Source: Pluralibacter gergoviae ATCC 33028 = NBRC 105706 (GTDB taxonomy: Bacteria; Pseudomonadota; Gammaproteobacteria; Enterobacterales; Enterobacteriaceae). From it: a stretch of 64,000 nucleotides of DNA. Positions 55,411 to 63,828 of the stretch are shown piece after piece (the stretch's first letter is position 1; each line of letters opens with the position of its first letter). Under the pieces are notes generated by a model. It searched no databases, was not told the DNA's origin, and saw only the letters and a program-made list of their open reading frames with translations. The stretch covers positions 1-64,000 of the forward strand of contig NZ_BCZS01000009.1 of the NCBI RefSeq assembly GCF_001598855.1, given 5' to 3'. The position numbers were made by a program, and so were the translations under genes.

Positions 55411-56808
55411 ATGAAAAGCGATCTTCACGTAGTGATTGTCGGCGGCGGCTTCAGCGGCGCGGCGACGGCTATCGCCCTGCAGCGCCTGGCGCCGGAAGGC
55501 GTGCGGATAACGCTGCTGGAGCCGCGCCCGGTGCCCGGCGCGGGCGTCGCCTACTCGACCAGCGAACCGACCCACCGCATTAATGTCCCCGCCGCGCGGA
55601 TGCAGCTTGCCGGCGATGAAGAGGGTGCCTTTGACCGCTGGTATCGCAGCCAGCCCGCCTTTCTCGACGATCCGGCCGCCCTGCGCGACGACGGCGCGGT
55701 CTTTCCCCAGCGCGGCCAGTTCGGCCTGTACGTCGCCGGGCGCTTTGCCGATGCGGCGCGGGCCAGCGGCGGGCGGCTGGTCCACCTGCAGGAGAGCGCC
55801 GCGGCCTTTGAGGAGGGCGAGGTAGTGACCGATAGCGGACGCCGCCTGTCGCCCGATCTGCTGGTACTGGCGGTCAGCCATCCGCCGCCTTCGATCCCGC
55901 CCCTGGCGCGCCCCTGGCAGGCGCATCCGGGCCTGATTGCCAATCCCTGGCAGACGGAAAAACTGAGCACTATCGCCCCGGATGCGGCGGTGGCAATTAT
56001 CGGCACCGCCCTGACGATGGCCGATACCGTGGCGACCCTGACCCGGCTGGGGCACCGGGGGCCCATTACCGCCTTTTCGCGCCGGGGGCTGCTCTCCCGC
56101 GATAACCTGAGGGGTGAAAAAGTCGAATGGCCCGGCGAGTACCTGACCGGCAATCTGCGCCATCGCCTGCGCCGGATCCGCGCCGACGTAGCCGCTGCGG
56201 CAGAACAGGGGCTGGGATGGCAGGTAGTGCTGGACGCCGTGCGCAATCAGGGGCAGGAGAGCTGGCGGGGGCTGAGCATCGCCGATCGCCTGCGCTTTCT
56301 GCGCCACCTGCGCAGCTTCTGGGACGTGCACCGCTACCGCGTGGCGCCCCAGGTGTCGGACGTGCTGAACCAGCGCCGGGAGGCGGGCAGCCTGCGGGTG
56401 CTGGCCGCGAGGCTCGCGGCCCTTGACGCCGGTGGTAATCGCCTGCGCCTGTCGCTCGATGTTCGCCGCGGCGGGCAAGAAACGCTTGAGGTCAGCCACC
56501 TGATCGTCACTACCGGCCCCGCCCACGCGGGCCTTATCGACGGCCATCCCTTCCTGCGCGACCTGGCCGGGCGGGATCTGATCCGCGCCGATGCGCTGAA
56601 CCTGGGCATCGACGTAGACGCCCGCTCCCGGGCCACCGGCCTGCGGCGCGACGATGCGCCGCCGATTTTCGTCGCCGGCCCGGCAGCCCGCGGCTACTTT
56701 GGCGAACTGATGGGCCTGCCGCAGGTGGCCGACCACGCCGCAGCGGTTGCCGCCGAAGCGCTGAGCAGCCTTAAGACTCTGAAACCGGCACGATGTCCCG
56801 TCTCCTGA
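55411..56808 (+). CDS. FAD/NAD(P)-binding oxidoreductase of unknown role
   Basis: The 465-residue protein begins with a dinucleotide-binding motif (VVIVGGGFSGAATAIAL) followed by LLEPRPVPGAGVAYS, typical of the FAD-NAD(P)-binding family (NAD_binding_9 type). A second Rossmann motif lies mid-protein (AVAIIGTALTMADT), and the C-terminal IFVAGPAARGYFGEL completes the FAD site. It is the second gene of the operon, 28 bases after the SsuD-like gene with GGAGG in the gap. It may oxidise a sulfur compound or supply reducing equivalents to the neighbouring flavin monooxygenases; neither is shown by the sequence. Confidence 0.75.
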   Translation: MKSDLHVVIVGGGFSGAATAIALQRLAPEGVRITLLEPRPVPGAGVAYSTSEPTHRINVPAARMQLAGDEEGAFDRWYRSQPAFLDDPAALRDDGAVFPQRGQFGLYVAGRFADAARASGGRLVHLQESAAAFEEGEVVTDSGRRLSPDLLVLAVSHPPPSIPPLARPWQAHPGLIANPWQTEKLSTIAPDAAVAIIGTALTMADTVATLTRLGHRGPITAFSRRGLLSRDNLRGEKVEWPGEYLTGNLRHRLRRIRADVAAAAEQGLGWQVVLDAVRNQGQESWRGLSIADRLRFLRHLRSFWDVHRYRVAPQVSDVLNQRREAGSLRVLAARLAALDAGGNRLRLSLDVRRGGQETLEVSHLIVTTGPAHAGLIDGHPFLRDLAGRDLIRADALNLGIDVDARSRATGLRRDDAPPIFVAGPAARGYFGELMGLPQVADHAAAVAAEALSSLKTLKPARCPVS

Positions 56809-56883
56809 CCTGACGCCTTAATTTCACCTTTTTATTCACTAATAATGCGCGCAGCCCTCGCGGGCCGCGCCGTGGAGATTGCT

Positions 56884-58290
56884 ATGCCCTCACAACGTGA
56901 AATTCGCCTCAACGCCTTTGACATGAACTGCGTCGGCCACCAGTCGCCGGGCCTGTGGGCTCATCCCCGGGACCGCTCCTGGCAGTATAAGGATCTTGAG
57001 TACTGGGTTGACCTCGCGAAGCTGCTGGAGCGCGGCAAGTTCGACGGCCTGTTTATTGCCGACGTGCTGGGCATCTACGACGTGTATAACGGCAGCGGCG
57101 ATGCCGCCCTGCGCCAGGCCGCCCAGGTGCCGGTCAACGATCCGCTGGCGCTGGTGACGCCGATGGCGCTGATGACCGAACATCTCGGCTTCGGTCTGAC
57201 CGCCTCGCTGTCGTTTGAGCATCCGTATCCCTTCGCCCGCCGCCTGTCGACCCTCGACCATCTGACCAGGGGGCGCGTCGGCTGGAATATCGTCACCTCT
57301 TATCTGGAGAGCGGGGCGCGCAACATCGGCCAGCAGGCGCAAAAAGATCACGATGCCCGCTACGACTACGCCGACGAGTATCTGGAGGTGGTCTATAAGC
57401 TGCTGGAGGGCAGCTGGGAGGAGGGCGCGGTGCTGCGCGACCGCGAGCGGCGGATCTTCAGCGACCCCAGCAAGATCCACCCGATCGACCATCGCGGCAC
57501 CTTCTTCTCGGTGCCGGGCATACACCTCTGCGAGCCATCGCCCCAGCGCACGCCGGTGCTCTACCAGGCCGGGGCCTCCAGCCGGGGCAAGCAGTTTGCC
57601 GCTGCGCACGCCGAGTGCGTCTTCGTTGCGCCGCCGTCGAAGGCGCTGCTGAAGAAAACCGTGGCCGACATCCGCCGCCGGGCGGAAGAGGCGGGGCGCG
57701 ATCCGCGCAGCATCCTGATTTTCAGCAAGCTAACCACCATCCTCGGCGAGACTGACCGCGAGGCGCAGGCGAAATGGCAGGAGTATAAGCAGTACGTCAG
57801 CTACGAGGGGGCGCTGGCGCTGATCTCCGGCTGGACCGGCATCGACTTCGCGCAGTACCAGCCGGATCAGGTGCTCAAGTATCTGCACACCAACGCGATC
57901 CAGTCGGCGGTTGAGGCCTTCTCCACCGCCGATCCGAACCGCCAGTGGACGGTACAGGGCCTGGCCGACTGGGTGGGCATCGGCGGCTTTGGGCCGCTGC
58001 TGGTCGGCAGCCCGCAGACGGTAGCCGACGAGATACAGGCGTGGGTGGAGGAGACCGACGTTGACGGCTTTAACCTCGCCTACGCCCTGACCCACGAGAC
58101 CTTCACCGACGTGGTGGAGCTGCTGGTGCCGGAGCTGCAGAAGCGCGGCGTTTACAAGAAGGAGTATCAGCCGGGCACCCTGCGCGAGAAGCTGTTTGGC
58201 GCAGGTCCGCGGCTGGAGGCGCCGCATCCGGGGGCGGGCTACCGGCGCGGGGCGGCGGTCGGGGCCGGTCGCGGGGAGAAGGTCGCATGA
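56884..58290 (+). CDS. NtaA/DmoA-family FMN-dependent monooxygenase
   Basis: The 468-residue LLM-class protein belongs to the NtaA/SnaA/DmoA branch (nitrilotriacetate, pristinamycin or dimethylsulfide monooxygenases). Visible signatures are FDGLFIADVLG, SFEHPYPFARRLSTLDHLTRGRVGWNIV in two overlapping stretches, RYDYADEYLEVVYKLLEGSW, and the FGPLLVGSPQTVADE end. I chose the ATG at 56884 (MPSQREIRLNAF) with GGAG eight bases upstream. In a locus with an SsuD homologue and SsuA-type domains, a C-S-bond-cleaving role is likely; the exact substrate is unknown. Its stop overlaps the start of the broken ABC ATPase by four bases. Confidence 0.82.
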   Translation: MPSQREIRLNAFDMNCVGHQSPGLWAHPRDRSWQYKDLEYWVDLAKLLERGKFDGLFIADVLGIYDVYNGSGDAALRQAAQVPVNDPLALVTPMALMTEHLGFGLTASLSFEHPYPFARRLSTLDHLTRGRVGWNIVTSYLESGARNIGQQAQKDHDARYDYADEYLEVVYKLLEGSWEEGAVLRDRERRIFSDPSKIHPIDHRGTFFSVPGIHLCEPSPQRTPVLYQAGASSRGKQFAAAHAECVFVAPPSKALLKKTVADIRRRAEEAGRDPRSILIFSKLTTILGETDREAQAKWQEYKQYVSYEGALALISGWTGIDFAQYQPDQVLKYLHTNAIQSAVEAFSTADPNRQWTVQGLADWVGIGGFGPLLVGSPQTVADEIQAWVEETDVDGFNLAYALTHETFTDVVELLVPELQKRGVYKKEYQPGTLREKLFGAGPRLEAPHPGAGYRRGAAVGAGRGEKVA

Positions 58291-58419
58291 TAGACATCGA
58301 TCGGCTGCACAAGGGCTACCGCACGGCAGACGGCGGCCATAGCGAGGTGCTCAGGGGCCTCTCCCTGCAGGTGCCCGCCCGCTCTGTTACCGCCGTCGTC
58401 GGTCCCAGCGGCGCCGGCG
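58287..58419 (+). pseudogene. Truncated ABC-transporter ATPase gene (5' remnant)
   Basis: The first 44 codons (MIDIDRLHKGYRTADGGH and so on, to VVGPSGAG) are a normal start of a MetN-like import ATPase, up to the glycines of Walker A. The expected Lys-Ser-Thr and everything after are gone. The start overlaps the preceding gene's stop (ATGA), so the gene was once a coupled member of the operon. In the fused frame translation continues for about 20 unrelated residues and stops. Confidence 0.8.
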
Positions 58420-58482
58420 TGGCTGAAAACCACCGACGACCCGCTGGTGAAGGGCGTTCTGGTCCCGGTTTCCGCGCAATAA
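58420..58482 (+). pseudogene. 3' remnant of a MetQ/NlpA-type substrate-binding lipoprotein gene
   Basis: Directly after the ATPase remnant, in another frame, 20 codons read WLKTTDDPLVKGVLVPVSAQ and stop at TAA. This looks like the C-terminal end of a MetQ/NlpA-family binding protein. The simplest reading is one deletion that removed most of the ATPase, the permease and most of the binding protein, leaving the two ends joined at about 58419. The assignment rests on a short segment. Confidence 0.55.
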
Positions 58483-58498
58483 TTTGAGGATAACAATA

Positions 58499-59920
58499 AT
58501 GAGTACGCTTTCCGTAGACGATCTCAGCCGCGCCTCTTCGCCGGTCAGCGGCGCGGGCGACGTGGCCCGCCTGATCAATTCCGGCAGGGAGCAGGCGAAA
58601 TATGCCCGCATGATTGTGTTGCTTGCGCTCGGTGGCGTGTTTCTCGACGCCTACGATCTGACCACGCTCTCTTACGGCATTGACGACGTGGTGCGCGAGT
58701 TCCGCCTGTCGCCGCTGCTCACCGGGCTGGTGACGTCGTCAATTATGGTGGGGACCATTATCGGCAATCTCATCGGCGGCTGGCTGACCGATAAATATGG
58801 CCGCTACTCGGTGTTTATGGCCGATATGCTCTTTTTCGTGGTATCGGCGATTGCCGCCGGGCTGGCGCCCAACGTCTGGGTGCTGATCGGCGCGCGCTTT
58901 CTGATGGGCATCGGCGTCGGTATCGATCTGCCGGTGGCGATGTCCTACCTCGCGGAGTTTTCCCGCTTCAGCGGCAAAGCCAACAAGGCGGCCCGCCTCG
59001 CGGCCTGGTGCCCGATGTGGTACGCCGCCTCCACCGTTTGCTTTCTGATTATCTTCGGCCTCTACTTTCTGCTGCCAGAAGAGCATCTCGACTGGCTGTG
59101 GCGCGCCTCGCTGCTGTTCGGCGCGGTACCCGCGCTGCTGATTATCGCGGTGCGCAGCCGCTTTATGAACGAGTCGCCGCTGTGGGCGGCAAGCCATGGC
59201 GATCTTCATTCGGCGGTGCGCATTCTGCGCGACTCTTACGGCATTGCGGCCCACGCGGCGCCCGCCGCGCGCCCGGCGAAGCCGCCGAAGGTGAGTTTCC
59301 GGGTGCTGTTCGAGAAGCCTTACCGCGAGCGGACGATGGTCGCCGGGGTGATGAATATCTGTATCTCCTTTGAGTACACCGCCATCGCCTTTTTCCTGCC
59401 GTCGATCCTGGCGCAGTTCCTCGGCGCCGGGGTGTTTGAAACCATCTCCGCGTCGCTGGGCCTCAACGCGCTGTTTGCCTTCACCGGCGGCCTGCTGGGA
59501 ATGCACCTGGCGTGGAAGTACCCCTCGCGCCACGTGGCGATCGCGGGGTTTGCGCTGCAGTTTATCGCCCTGATTGCCCTCGCGCTGGTGGGCCAGCCGC
59601 AGGCGGCGGCCGGGGTCGCGCTGGCAATCGCGATGCTCGGTCTGTGGCTGTTTGCAGAAGGCTTCGGGCCGGGCGCGCAGCTGATGATCTATCCCGCGCT
59701 CTCCTATCCGACCGCCATCCGCGCCACCGGAGTGGGCTTCAGCCGGGCGCTCTCCGGCATCGGCAGCGCGCTGGCGCTGTTCGTGCTGCCGCAACTGCGT
59801 GCGGCCCTCGGCACGCAGATGTTCTGGGTGGTGTCGCTTGCCGCCATCATTCCGATTTTCTTCCTGCTGGCGGTCCGCCACGAACCGACACAGCACGACG
59901 TTGACGACATCCAACATTAA
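58499..59920 (+). CDS. MFS transporter of the organosulfur locus
   Basis: The 473-residue protein has about 12 membrane segments, a cytoplasmic N-terminus of 40 residues, and sugar-porter-like MFS motifs: GGWLTDKYGRYSVFMAD between helices 2 and 3 and GIGVGIDLPVAMSYLAEFS in helix 4-5. I chose the ATG at 58499 with GAGGA upstream. It lies between the deletion scar and the SfnB-like gene, with the latter 10 bases downstream. It could import the organosulfur substrate, perhaps making the lost ABC importer dispensable, or export a product. Confidence 0.8.
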   Translation: MSTLSVDDLSRASSPVSGAGDVARLINSGREQAKYARMIVLLALGGVFLDAYDLTTLSYGIDDVVREFRLSPLLTGLVTSSIMVGTIIGNLIGGWLTDKYGRYSVFMADMLFFVVSAIAAGLAPNVWVLIGARFLMGIGVGIDLPVAMSYLAEFSRFSGKANKAARLAAWCPMWYAASTVCFLIIFGLYFLLPEEHLDWLWRASLLFGAVPALLIIAVRSRFMNESPLWAASHGDLHSAVRILRDSYGIAAHAAPAARPAKPPKVSFRVLFEKPYRERTMVAGVMNICISFEYTAIAFFLPSILAQFLGAGVFETISASLGLNALFAFTGGLLGMHLAWKYPSRHVAIAGFALQFIALIALALVGQPQAAAGVALAIAMLGLWLFAEGFGPGAQLMIYPALSYPTAIRATGVGFSRALSGIGSALALFVLPQLRAALGTQMFWVVSLAAIIPIFFLLAVRHEPTQHDVDDIQH

Positions 59921-59930
59921 GGAGCTGACC

Positions 59931-61154
59931 ATGACGCTACTCTCTACCGGCGCTGACGATGCGCAGCTGGCCGCCGCCTTCCGGCCCATTTTCGCCCGCA
60001 TCGCCGACGGGGCGGTGAGCCGGGAATTGAGTCGTACCCTGCCCGTAGAGCCGATCCGCTGGCTGAAGGAGGCCGGGTTCGGCACCCTGCGCATCCCTAA
60101 GGAGAAGGGCGGCTGGGGCGCGTCGCTGCCGCAGCTGGTGACCCTGCTGGCCGAGCTGGCGGCGGCGGACTCCAACATTCCCCAGGCCCTGCGGGGCCAC
60201 TTCGCCTTTGTCGAGGACCGGCTTAACCAGCCCGACTCGCCGGATCGGGACCGCTGGTTCCGCCGCTTCCTCGACGGCGAGCTGGTGGGCAACGGCTGGA
60301 CCGAAACCGGGAGCGTGAAGCTGGGAGAGGTGCTGACCCGGCTCACGCCGCAGGCGGAAGGCTGGCGGCTGGACGGTGAGAAGTTCTACAGCACCGGCGC
60401 GCTGTACGCCGACTGGATTGACGTCTTCGCCCGCCGCAATGATACCCAGCAGGACGTCATTGCCCTGGTCAGCACCCGGCAGGATGCCGTTGAGCGGCTG
60501 GACGACTGGGACGGCTTCGGCCAGCGGCTCACCGGCAGCGGCACCACCCGCTTCACGCAGGCGCGGGTCGAGCGGGCGCACGTTTACGATTTCGCCACCC
60601 GCTTTCGTTACCAGACCGCATTTTATCAGCACGTCCTGCTGGCAACGCTGGTGGGAATAGGTCTGGCAGTAGAGCGCGATGCCGCCGAAGGCGTCAAAAA
60701 GCGTACCCGAATGTACAGCCACGGCAACGCCGCCGTCTCCCGCGACGATCCCCAGGTGCTGCAGGTGGTGGGCGAAATAAGCAGCTGGGCGCAGGCGGTA
60801 AAAGCCACCGCCCTGCAGGCCGCCCGGGCGCTGCAGCTGGCCTACGAGGCGCACGCCGGGGCGGATGACGCGCGGCTGGCGCAGCTGAATGAGGTGGCGG
60901 AAATTGAGTCTGCCCGGGCGCAGGTGGTGGCAAGCGAACTTATCCCGCGCGCGGCGACGGCGCTGTTCAGCGCGCTGGGGGCCTCCGATACCCGCACCGG
61001 TAAGGCGCTTGACCGCCACTGGCGCAACGCCCGTACCGTGGCGTCCCATAATCCGGTTATCTACAAGGCGCGCAACGTCGGCGGCTGGCTGGTGAACGGC
61101 ACGCCGCCGACCTTTAAGTGGCGGATCGGGGAAGGTGAACAGAGCGGGAAGTAA
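59931..61154 (+). CDS. Acyl-CoA-dehydrogenase-fold monooxygenase, SfnB/DszC-like
   Basis: The 407-residue protein has the acyl-CoA dehydrogenase fold used by flavin-dependent monooxygenases such as DszC (dibenzothiophene) and SfnB (dimethyl sulfone regulon). It shows FGTLRIPKEKGGWGAS, NGWTETGS, DGEKFYSTGALYADW and the C-terminal RNARTVASHNPVIYKARNVG, whose arginine/histidine-rich segment is typical of this sulfur-metabolism subgroup. AAGGAG lies six bases before ATG 59931. Probably an FMNH2-dependent oxygenase acting on an organosulfur compound. It is the last gene of the operon and is followed by a terminator and REP-like sequences. Confidence 0.82.
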   Translation: MTLLSTGADDAQLAAAFRPIFARIADGAVSRELSRTLPVEPIRWLKEAGFGTLRIPKEKGGWGASLPQLVTLLAELAAADSNIPQALRGHFAFVEDRLNQPDSPDRDRWFRRFLDGELVGNGWTETGSVKLGEVLTRLTPQAEGWRLDGEKFYSTGALYADWIDVFARRNDTQQDVIALVSTRQDAVERLDDWDGFGQRLTGSGTTRFTQARVERAHVYDFATRFRYQTAFYQHVLLATLVGIGLAVERDAAEGVKKRTRMYSHGNAAVSRDDPQVLQVVGEISSWAQAVKATALQAARALQLAYEAHAGADDARLAQLNEVAEIESARAQVVASELIPRAATALFSALGASDTRTGKALDRHWRNARTVASHNPVIYKARNVGGWLVNGTPPTFKWRIGEGEQSGK

Positions 61155-61160
61155 TCGATG

Positions 61161-61197
61161 GGGCAGAGGGAAAGCGCCAGGATGGCGCTGCCCTTTT
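61161..61197 (+). terminator. Intrinsic terminator of the organosulfur operon
   Basis: AGCGCC/GGCGCT pair around AGGAT, extended by GGGCAG/CTGCCC, followed by TTTT, seven bases after the last stop codon. Confidence 0.6.
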
Positions 61198-61312
61198 GCC
61201 GGACGGCGCTGCGCTTGCACCGGCCTACGATCCCCGGCAGGCGCTGCTTTTGCACCGGGCTACGGTTCGACGGTCCTCTGTCGGCCCGGCAAGCGCAGCG
61301 CCGCCGGGCGTC
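61194..61312. repeat. Cluster of three REP-like units (BIME-type) between convergent genes
   Basis: Units at about 61196-61229 and 61232-61264 share GCCGG...GCGCTGCGCTTGC/TGCTTTTGC...CCGGCCTACG. A third at about 61280-61310 (CGGCCCGGCAAGCGCAGCGC and on) is in the reverse orientation. The arrangement matches a bacterial interspersed mosaic element between the ends of two convergent transcripts. Confidence 0.7.
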
Positions 61313-61332
61313 TGGCTGATGTCAGCCGGGTC

Positions 61333-62271
61333 TTATTGTTTATCCAGCGACCAGGTGGCGCTGCGCACGTCCACCTTCACCGGCAGCAGACCGATGCCGG
61401 TAAAGGTGTCCGCCAGCGCCTGCTGCTGGTCGTACACCTCCGGCGTCATGCGTTCTGCGCCGTAGGGCGAGCGGGCGATGGCCTTCTGCCAGATGCCTTT
61501 ATCCAGCCCGGTTGATGAAGAAAGAATGCCGGCGGCATCCTGCTGATGGGCGTTGGCCCAGTCGCTTAATTTGCCCAGTTCATCCAGCACCTGCTTCGCC
61601 GCGTCCGGCGCGGTTTCGGCAAATTTGCGGCTGGCGAGGTAGAAGGTGTAGTGCGGCACCAGCCCTTCGGCGTTGCGGATCAGCCTGGCGCGGGCGTTGG
61701 TTTCTACCTCGGCGAGATAAGGATCCCAGATGACCCACGCGTCGATGGCCCCGCGCTGGAAGGCGGCCCGGGCATCGGCGGGCGGCAGGTAGACCGGCGT
61801 AATATCCTTGTAGGTCAGCCCGGCTTCCTCCAGCGCCTTCACCAGCAGGTAGTTGACGTCGGAGCCTTTATTGAGCCCCACGCGCTTGCCCTTCAGATCG
61901 GCGACCGTCTTAATGGCCGAGTTCTCCGGCACCACGATGGCCTCGGTTTTGGGGTTGGCGGGCGAGTGGCCGAGATAGACCAGATCGGCCTTTGCCGCCT
62001 GGGCGAAGGCCGGCGGCGCATCGCCGGTGGCGGCCAGATCGATGCTTCCCACGTTCAGGACTTCAAGCATCTGCGGCCCGGCGGGAAACTCCACCCAGCG
62101 CACGGCGATGCCCTGTTTTTTAAAGGTCTCATCGAGGGTGCCCCGGTATTTGAGCAGGGCGAAGATATTGGCTTTCTGGTAGCCGATATTGACGGTTTCC
62201 GGCGCTTTCGCCGCGGCGGAAGCGGAGAGGGCGAGTAGCAGTAGGATCGTAAGGCGCGGCAGTCTGGGCAT
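61333..62271 (-). CDS. SsuA-like aliphatic sulfonate substrate-binding protein (orphan)
   Basis: The 312-residue protein has a Sec signal peptide (about 1-21, LLLLALSASAAAKA) and an SsuA/NMT1-type fold: VNIGYQKANIFALLK, VRWVEFPAGPQMLEVL, LAATGDAPPAFAQAAKAD, GKRVGLNKGSDVNYLL, DAWVIWDPYLAE. These motifs align closely with the C-terminal domain of the sigma-54 regulator at 52007. E. coli SsuA delivers alkanesulfonates to SsuBC, but no permease or ATPase gene is adjacent here, so it either uses a remote SsuBC or has lost its partners. AGGAG lies seven bases before the ATG. Confidence 0.88.
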   Translation of the reverse strand: MPRLPRLTILLLLALSASAAAKAPETVNIGYQKANIFALLKYRGTLDETFKKQGIAVRWVEFPAGPQMLEVLNVGSIDLAATGDAPPAFAQAAKADLVYLGHSPANPKTEAIVVPENSAIKTVADLKGKRVGLNKGSDVNYLLVKALEEAGLTYKDITPVYLPPADARAAFQRGAIDAWVIWDPYLAEVETNARARLIRNAEGLVPHYTFYLASRKFAETAPDAAKQVLDELGKLSDWANAHQQDAAGILSSSTGLDKGIWQKAIARSPYGAERMTPEVYDQQQALADTFTGIGLLPVKVDVRSATWSLDKQ

Positions 62272-62346
62272 GGTAACTCTCCTTGGGATAATGTGCCGTA
62301 AGGTAGCAAATGAAGGAGAGGGCCGATAAATAACAAAAGCGGGTTT

Positions 62347-62369
62347 CTATTGCCGCTGTCCGGCAATAG
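62347..62369 (-). terminator. Hairpin after sdaB, with an adjacent REP-like palindrome
   Basis: CTATTGCCG and CGGCAATAG form a perfect nine-base stem with a five-base loop, 42 bases past the sdaB stop on the minus strand. Between it and sdaB, GGCCCG...CGGGCC (62376-62403) forms a REP-like palindrome. The T-richness after the stem is modest. Confidence 0.45.
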
Positions 62370-62410
62370 AAGGGTGGCCCGACGCGCAGGGCGACGCCGG
62401 GCCTGAGGCG

Positions 62411-63778
62411 TTAGTCGCAGGCAACGATTTTCATCGCCAGGCCGCCGCGGGAGGTTTCGCGATACTTGGCGTTCATGTCCTTGCCGGTTTCGTACATTGT
62501 TTCAATCACTTTATCGAGGCAGACGCGCGGTTCGCTGGTGCGGCGGAGCGCCATCCGCGCGGCGTTGACCGCCTTCACTGAGGCAATAGCGTTGCGCTCG
62601 ATACACGGCACCTGCACCTGTCCGGCCACCGGATCGCAGGTCAGGCCAAGGTTGTGCTCCATGCCGATTTCGGCGGCGATGCACACCTGCGCCGGGCTAC
62701 CGCCGAGCAGCTCCGCCAGGCCGGCCGCCGCCATCGAGCAGGCCACGCCCACTTCGCCCTGGCAACCCACTTCCGCGCCGGAGATAGAGGCGTTCATTTT
62801 GTACAGCGAGCCCACGGCGCTGGCCACCAGCAGATAGCGGGCCAGGGAGTTAGCGTTCACTTCGCGGATGAACTTGTCGTAGTAGGCCAGCACCGCCGGC
62901 ACGATGCCGCAGGCGCCGTTGGTCGGGGCGGTGACCACACGGCCGCCGGCGGCGTTCTCTTCGTTGACCGCCAGCGCGAACATGTTGATCCAGTCCACCA
63001 CCGCCATCGGATCGCTGGAGATTTTGTCCTGGCTGACCAGCATCCGGCGCAGCGCGGCGGCGCGGCGCGGCACCCGCAGCTTGCCGGGCAGGACGCCTTC
63101 GGTGGTGATACCGCGCTCAATGCCGCTGCGCATGACGTCCCACACCGCGGCGAAGTGCCGCTCAAGTTCTTCCTTACTGTGCAGGGCAAGCTCGTTCTGC
63201 ATCATCAGCCCGGAAAGGGAGAGGCCCGTCTGCTGGCAGTGGCGCTGCAGGTCGGCGGCGGTTTTGTAGGGATAGGGTACGGCGACCGGGGCGCTTTCGC
63301 TCTGGCCGAAGTGGGCTTCGTCGACGATAAAACCGCCGCCGATGGAGTAATAGGTCTGGCTATAGACGGCCTTGTCGCCGCTGAGCGCAGTAATGCGCAT
63401 GCCGTTCTCGTGCAGGGAGAGGTTGTCGGCATGGAAGTTCATGCACTGGTCTACCGGGAATTCCACTTCGTGCTCGCCGTTGGCCAGCAGCAGGCGACCG
63501 TGGGTATTGACGTCCTGGATAAAGCCCGGAATGGCGTCGATATCAACGGTATCCGGCAGATTTCCCGCCAGACCCATGATAATCGCGATGTCGGTGTGGT
63601 GGCCCTTGCCGGTCAGGGAGAGGGAGCCGTAGACATCGACCACCACGCGGGTGACGTCGTGAAGCATTTCGCGCGCAATCAGGTCGTCCGTGAATTGCTT
63701 ACCCGCTTTCATTGGTCCGACGGTGTGGGAGCTGGAGGGGCCAATGCCGATTTTGAAAATATCGAATACGCTAATCAT
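62411..63778 (-). CDS. sdaB: L-serine dehydratase SdaB
   Basis: SdaB is the iron-sulfur L-serine deaminase that converts serine to pyruvate and ammonia. The 455-residue product equals the E. coli length. It has the N-terminal [20 protein letters not shown], the catalytic-domain segments APTNGACGI and [17 protein letters not shown], and a C-terminal cysteine (the penultimate residue, VACD) that in related enzymes enters the active site. I chose the ATG at 63776-63778, as in E. coli, over the in-frame ATG at 63790. It is downstream of sdaC in the same orientation, separated by a hairpin. Confidence 0.96.
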   Translation of the reverse strand: MISVFDIFKIGIGPSSSHTVGPMKAGKQFTDDLIAREMLHDVTRVVVDVYGSLSLTGKGHHTDIAIIMGLAGNLPDTVDIDAIPGFIQDVNTHGRLLLANGEHEVEFPVDQCMNFHADNLSLHENGMRITALSGDKAVYSQTYYSIGGGFIVDEAHFGQSESAPVAVPYPYKTAADLQRHCQQTGLSLSGLMMQNELALHSKEELERHFAAVWDVMRSGIERGITTEGVLPGKLRVPRRAAALRRMLVSQDKISSDPMAVVDWINMFALAVNEENAAGGRVVTAPTNGACGIVPAVLAYYDKFIREVNANSLARYLLVASAVGSLYKMNASISGAEVGCQGEVGVACSMAAAGLAELLGGSPAQVCIAAEIGMEHNLGLTCDPVAGQVQVPCIERNAIASVKAVNAARMALRRTSEPRVCLDKVIETMYETGKDMNAKYRETSRGGLAMKIVACD

Positions 63779-63802
63779 GCTTGCGTCCATTCTGTAGAGA
63801 TG

Positions 63803-63820
63803 CGCCGCCGGTCGGCGGCG
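63803..63820 (-). other. Intercistronic hairpin between sdaC and sdaB
   Basis: CGCCGCCG and CGGCGGCG form a perfect stem with a two-base spacer, in the 50-base gap between the sdaC stop and the sdaB start. With no T-run it more likely adjusts relative expression or stability than terminates. Confidence 0.45.
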
Positions 63821-63828
63821 CGGGGATA

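Noticed and set aside
58739-60346. 535-codon minus-strand open frame across the MFS and SfnB-like genes
   Set aside because: Shadow of the two plus-strand genes, which have domains, starts and ribosome binding sites; the antisense product has none.
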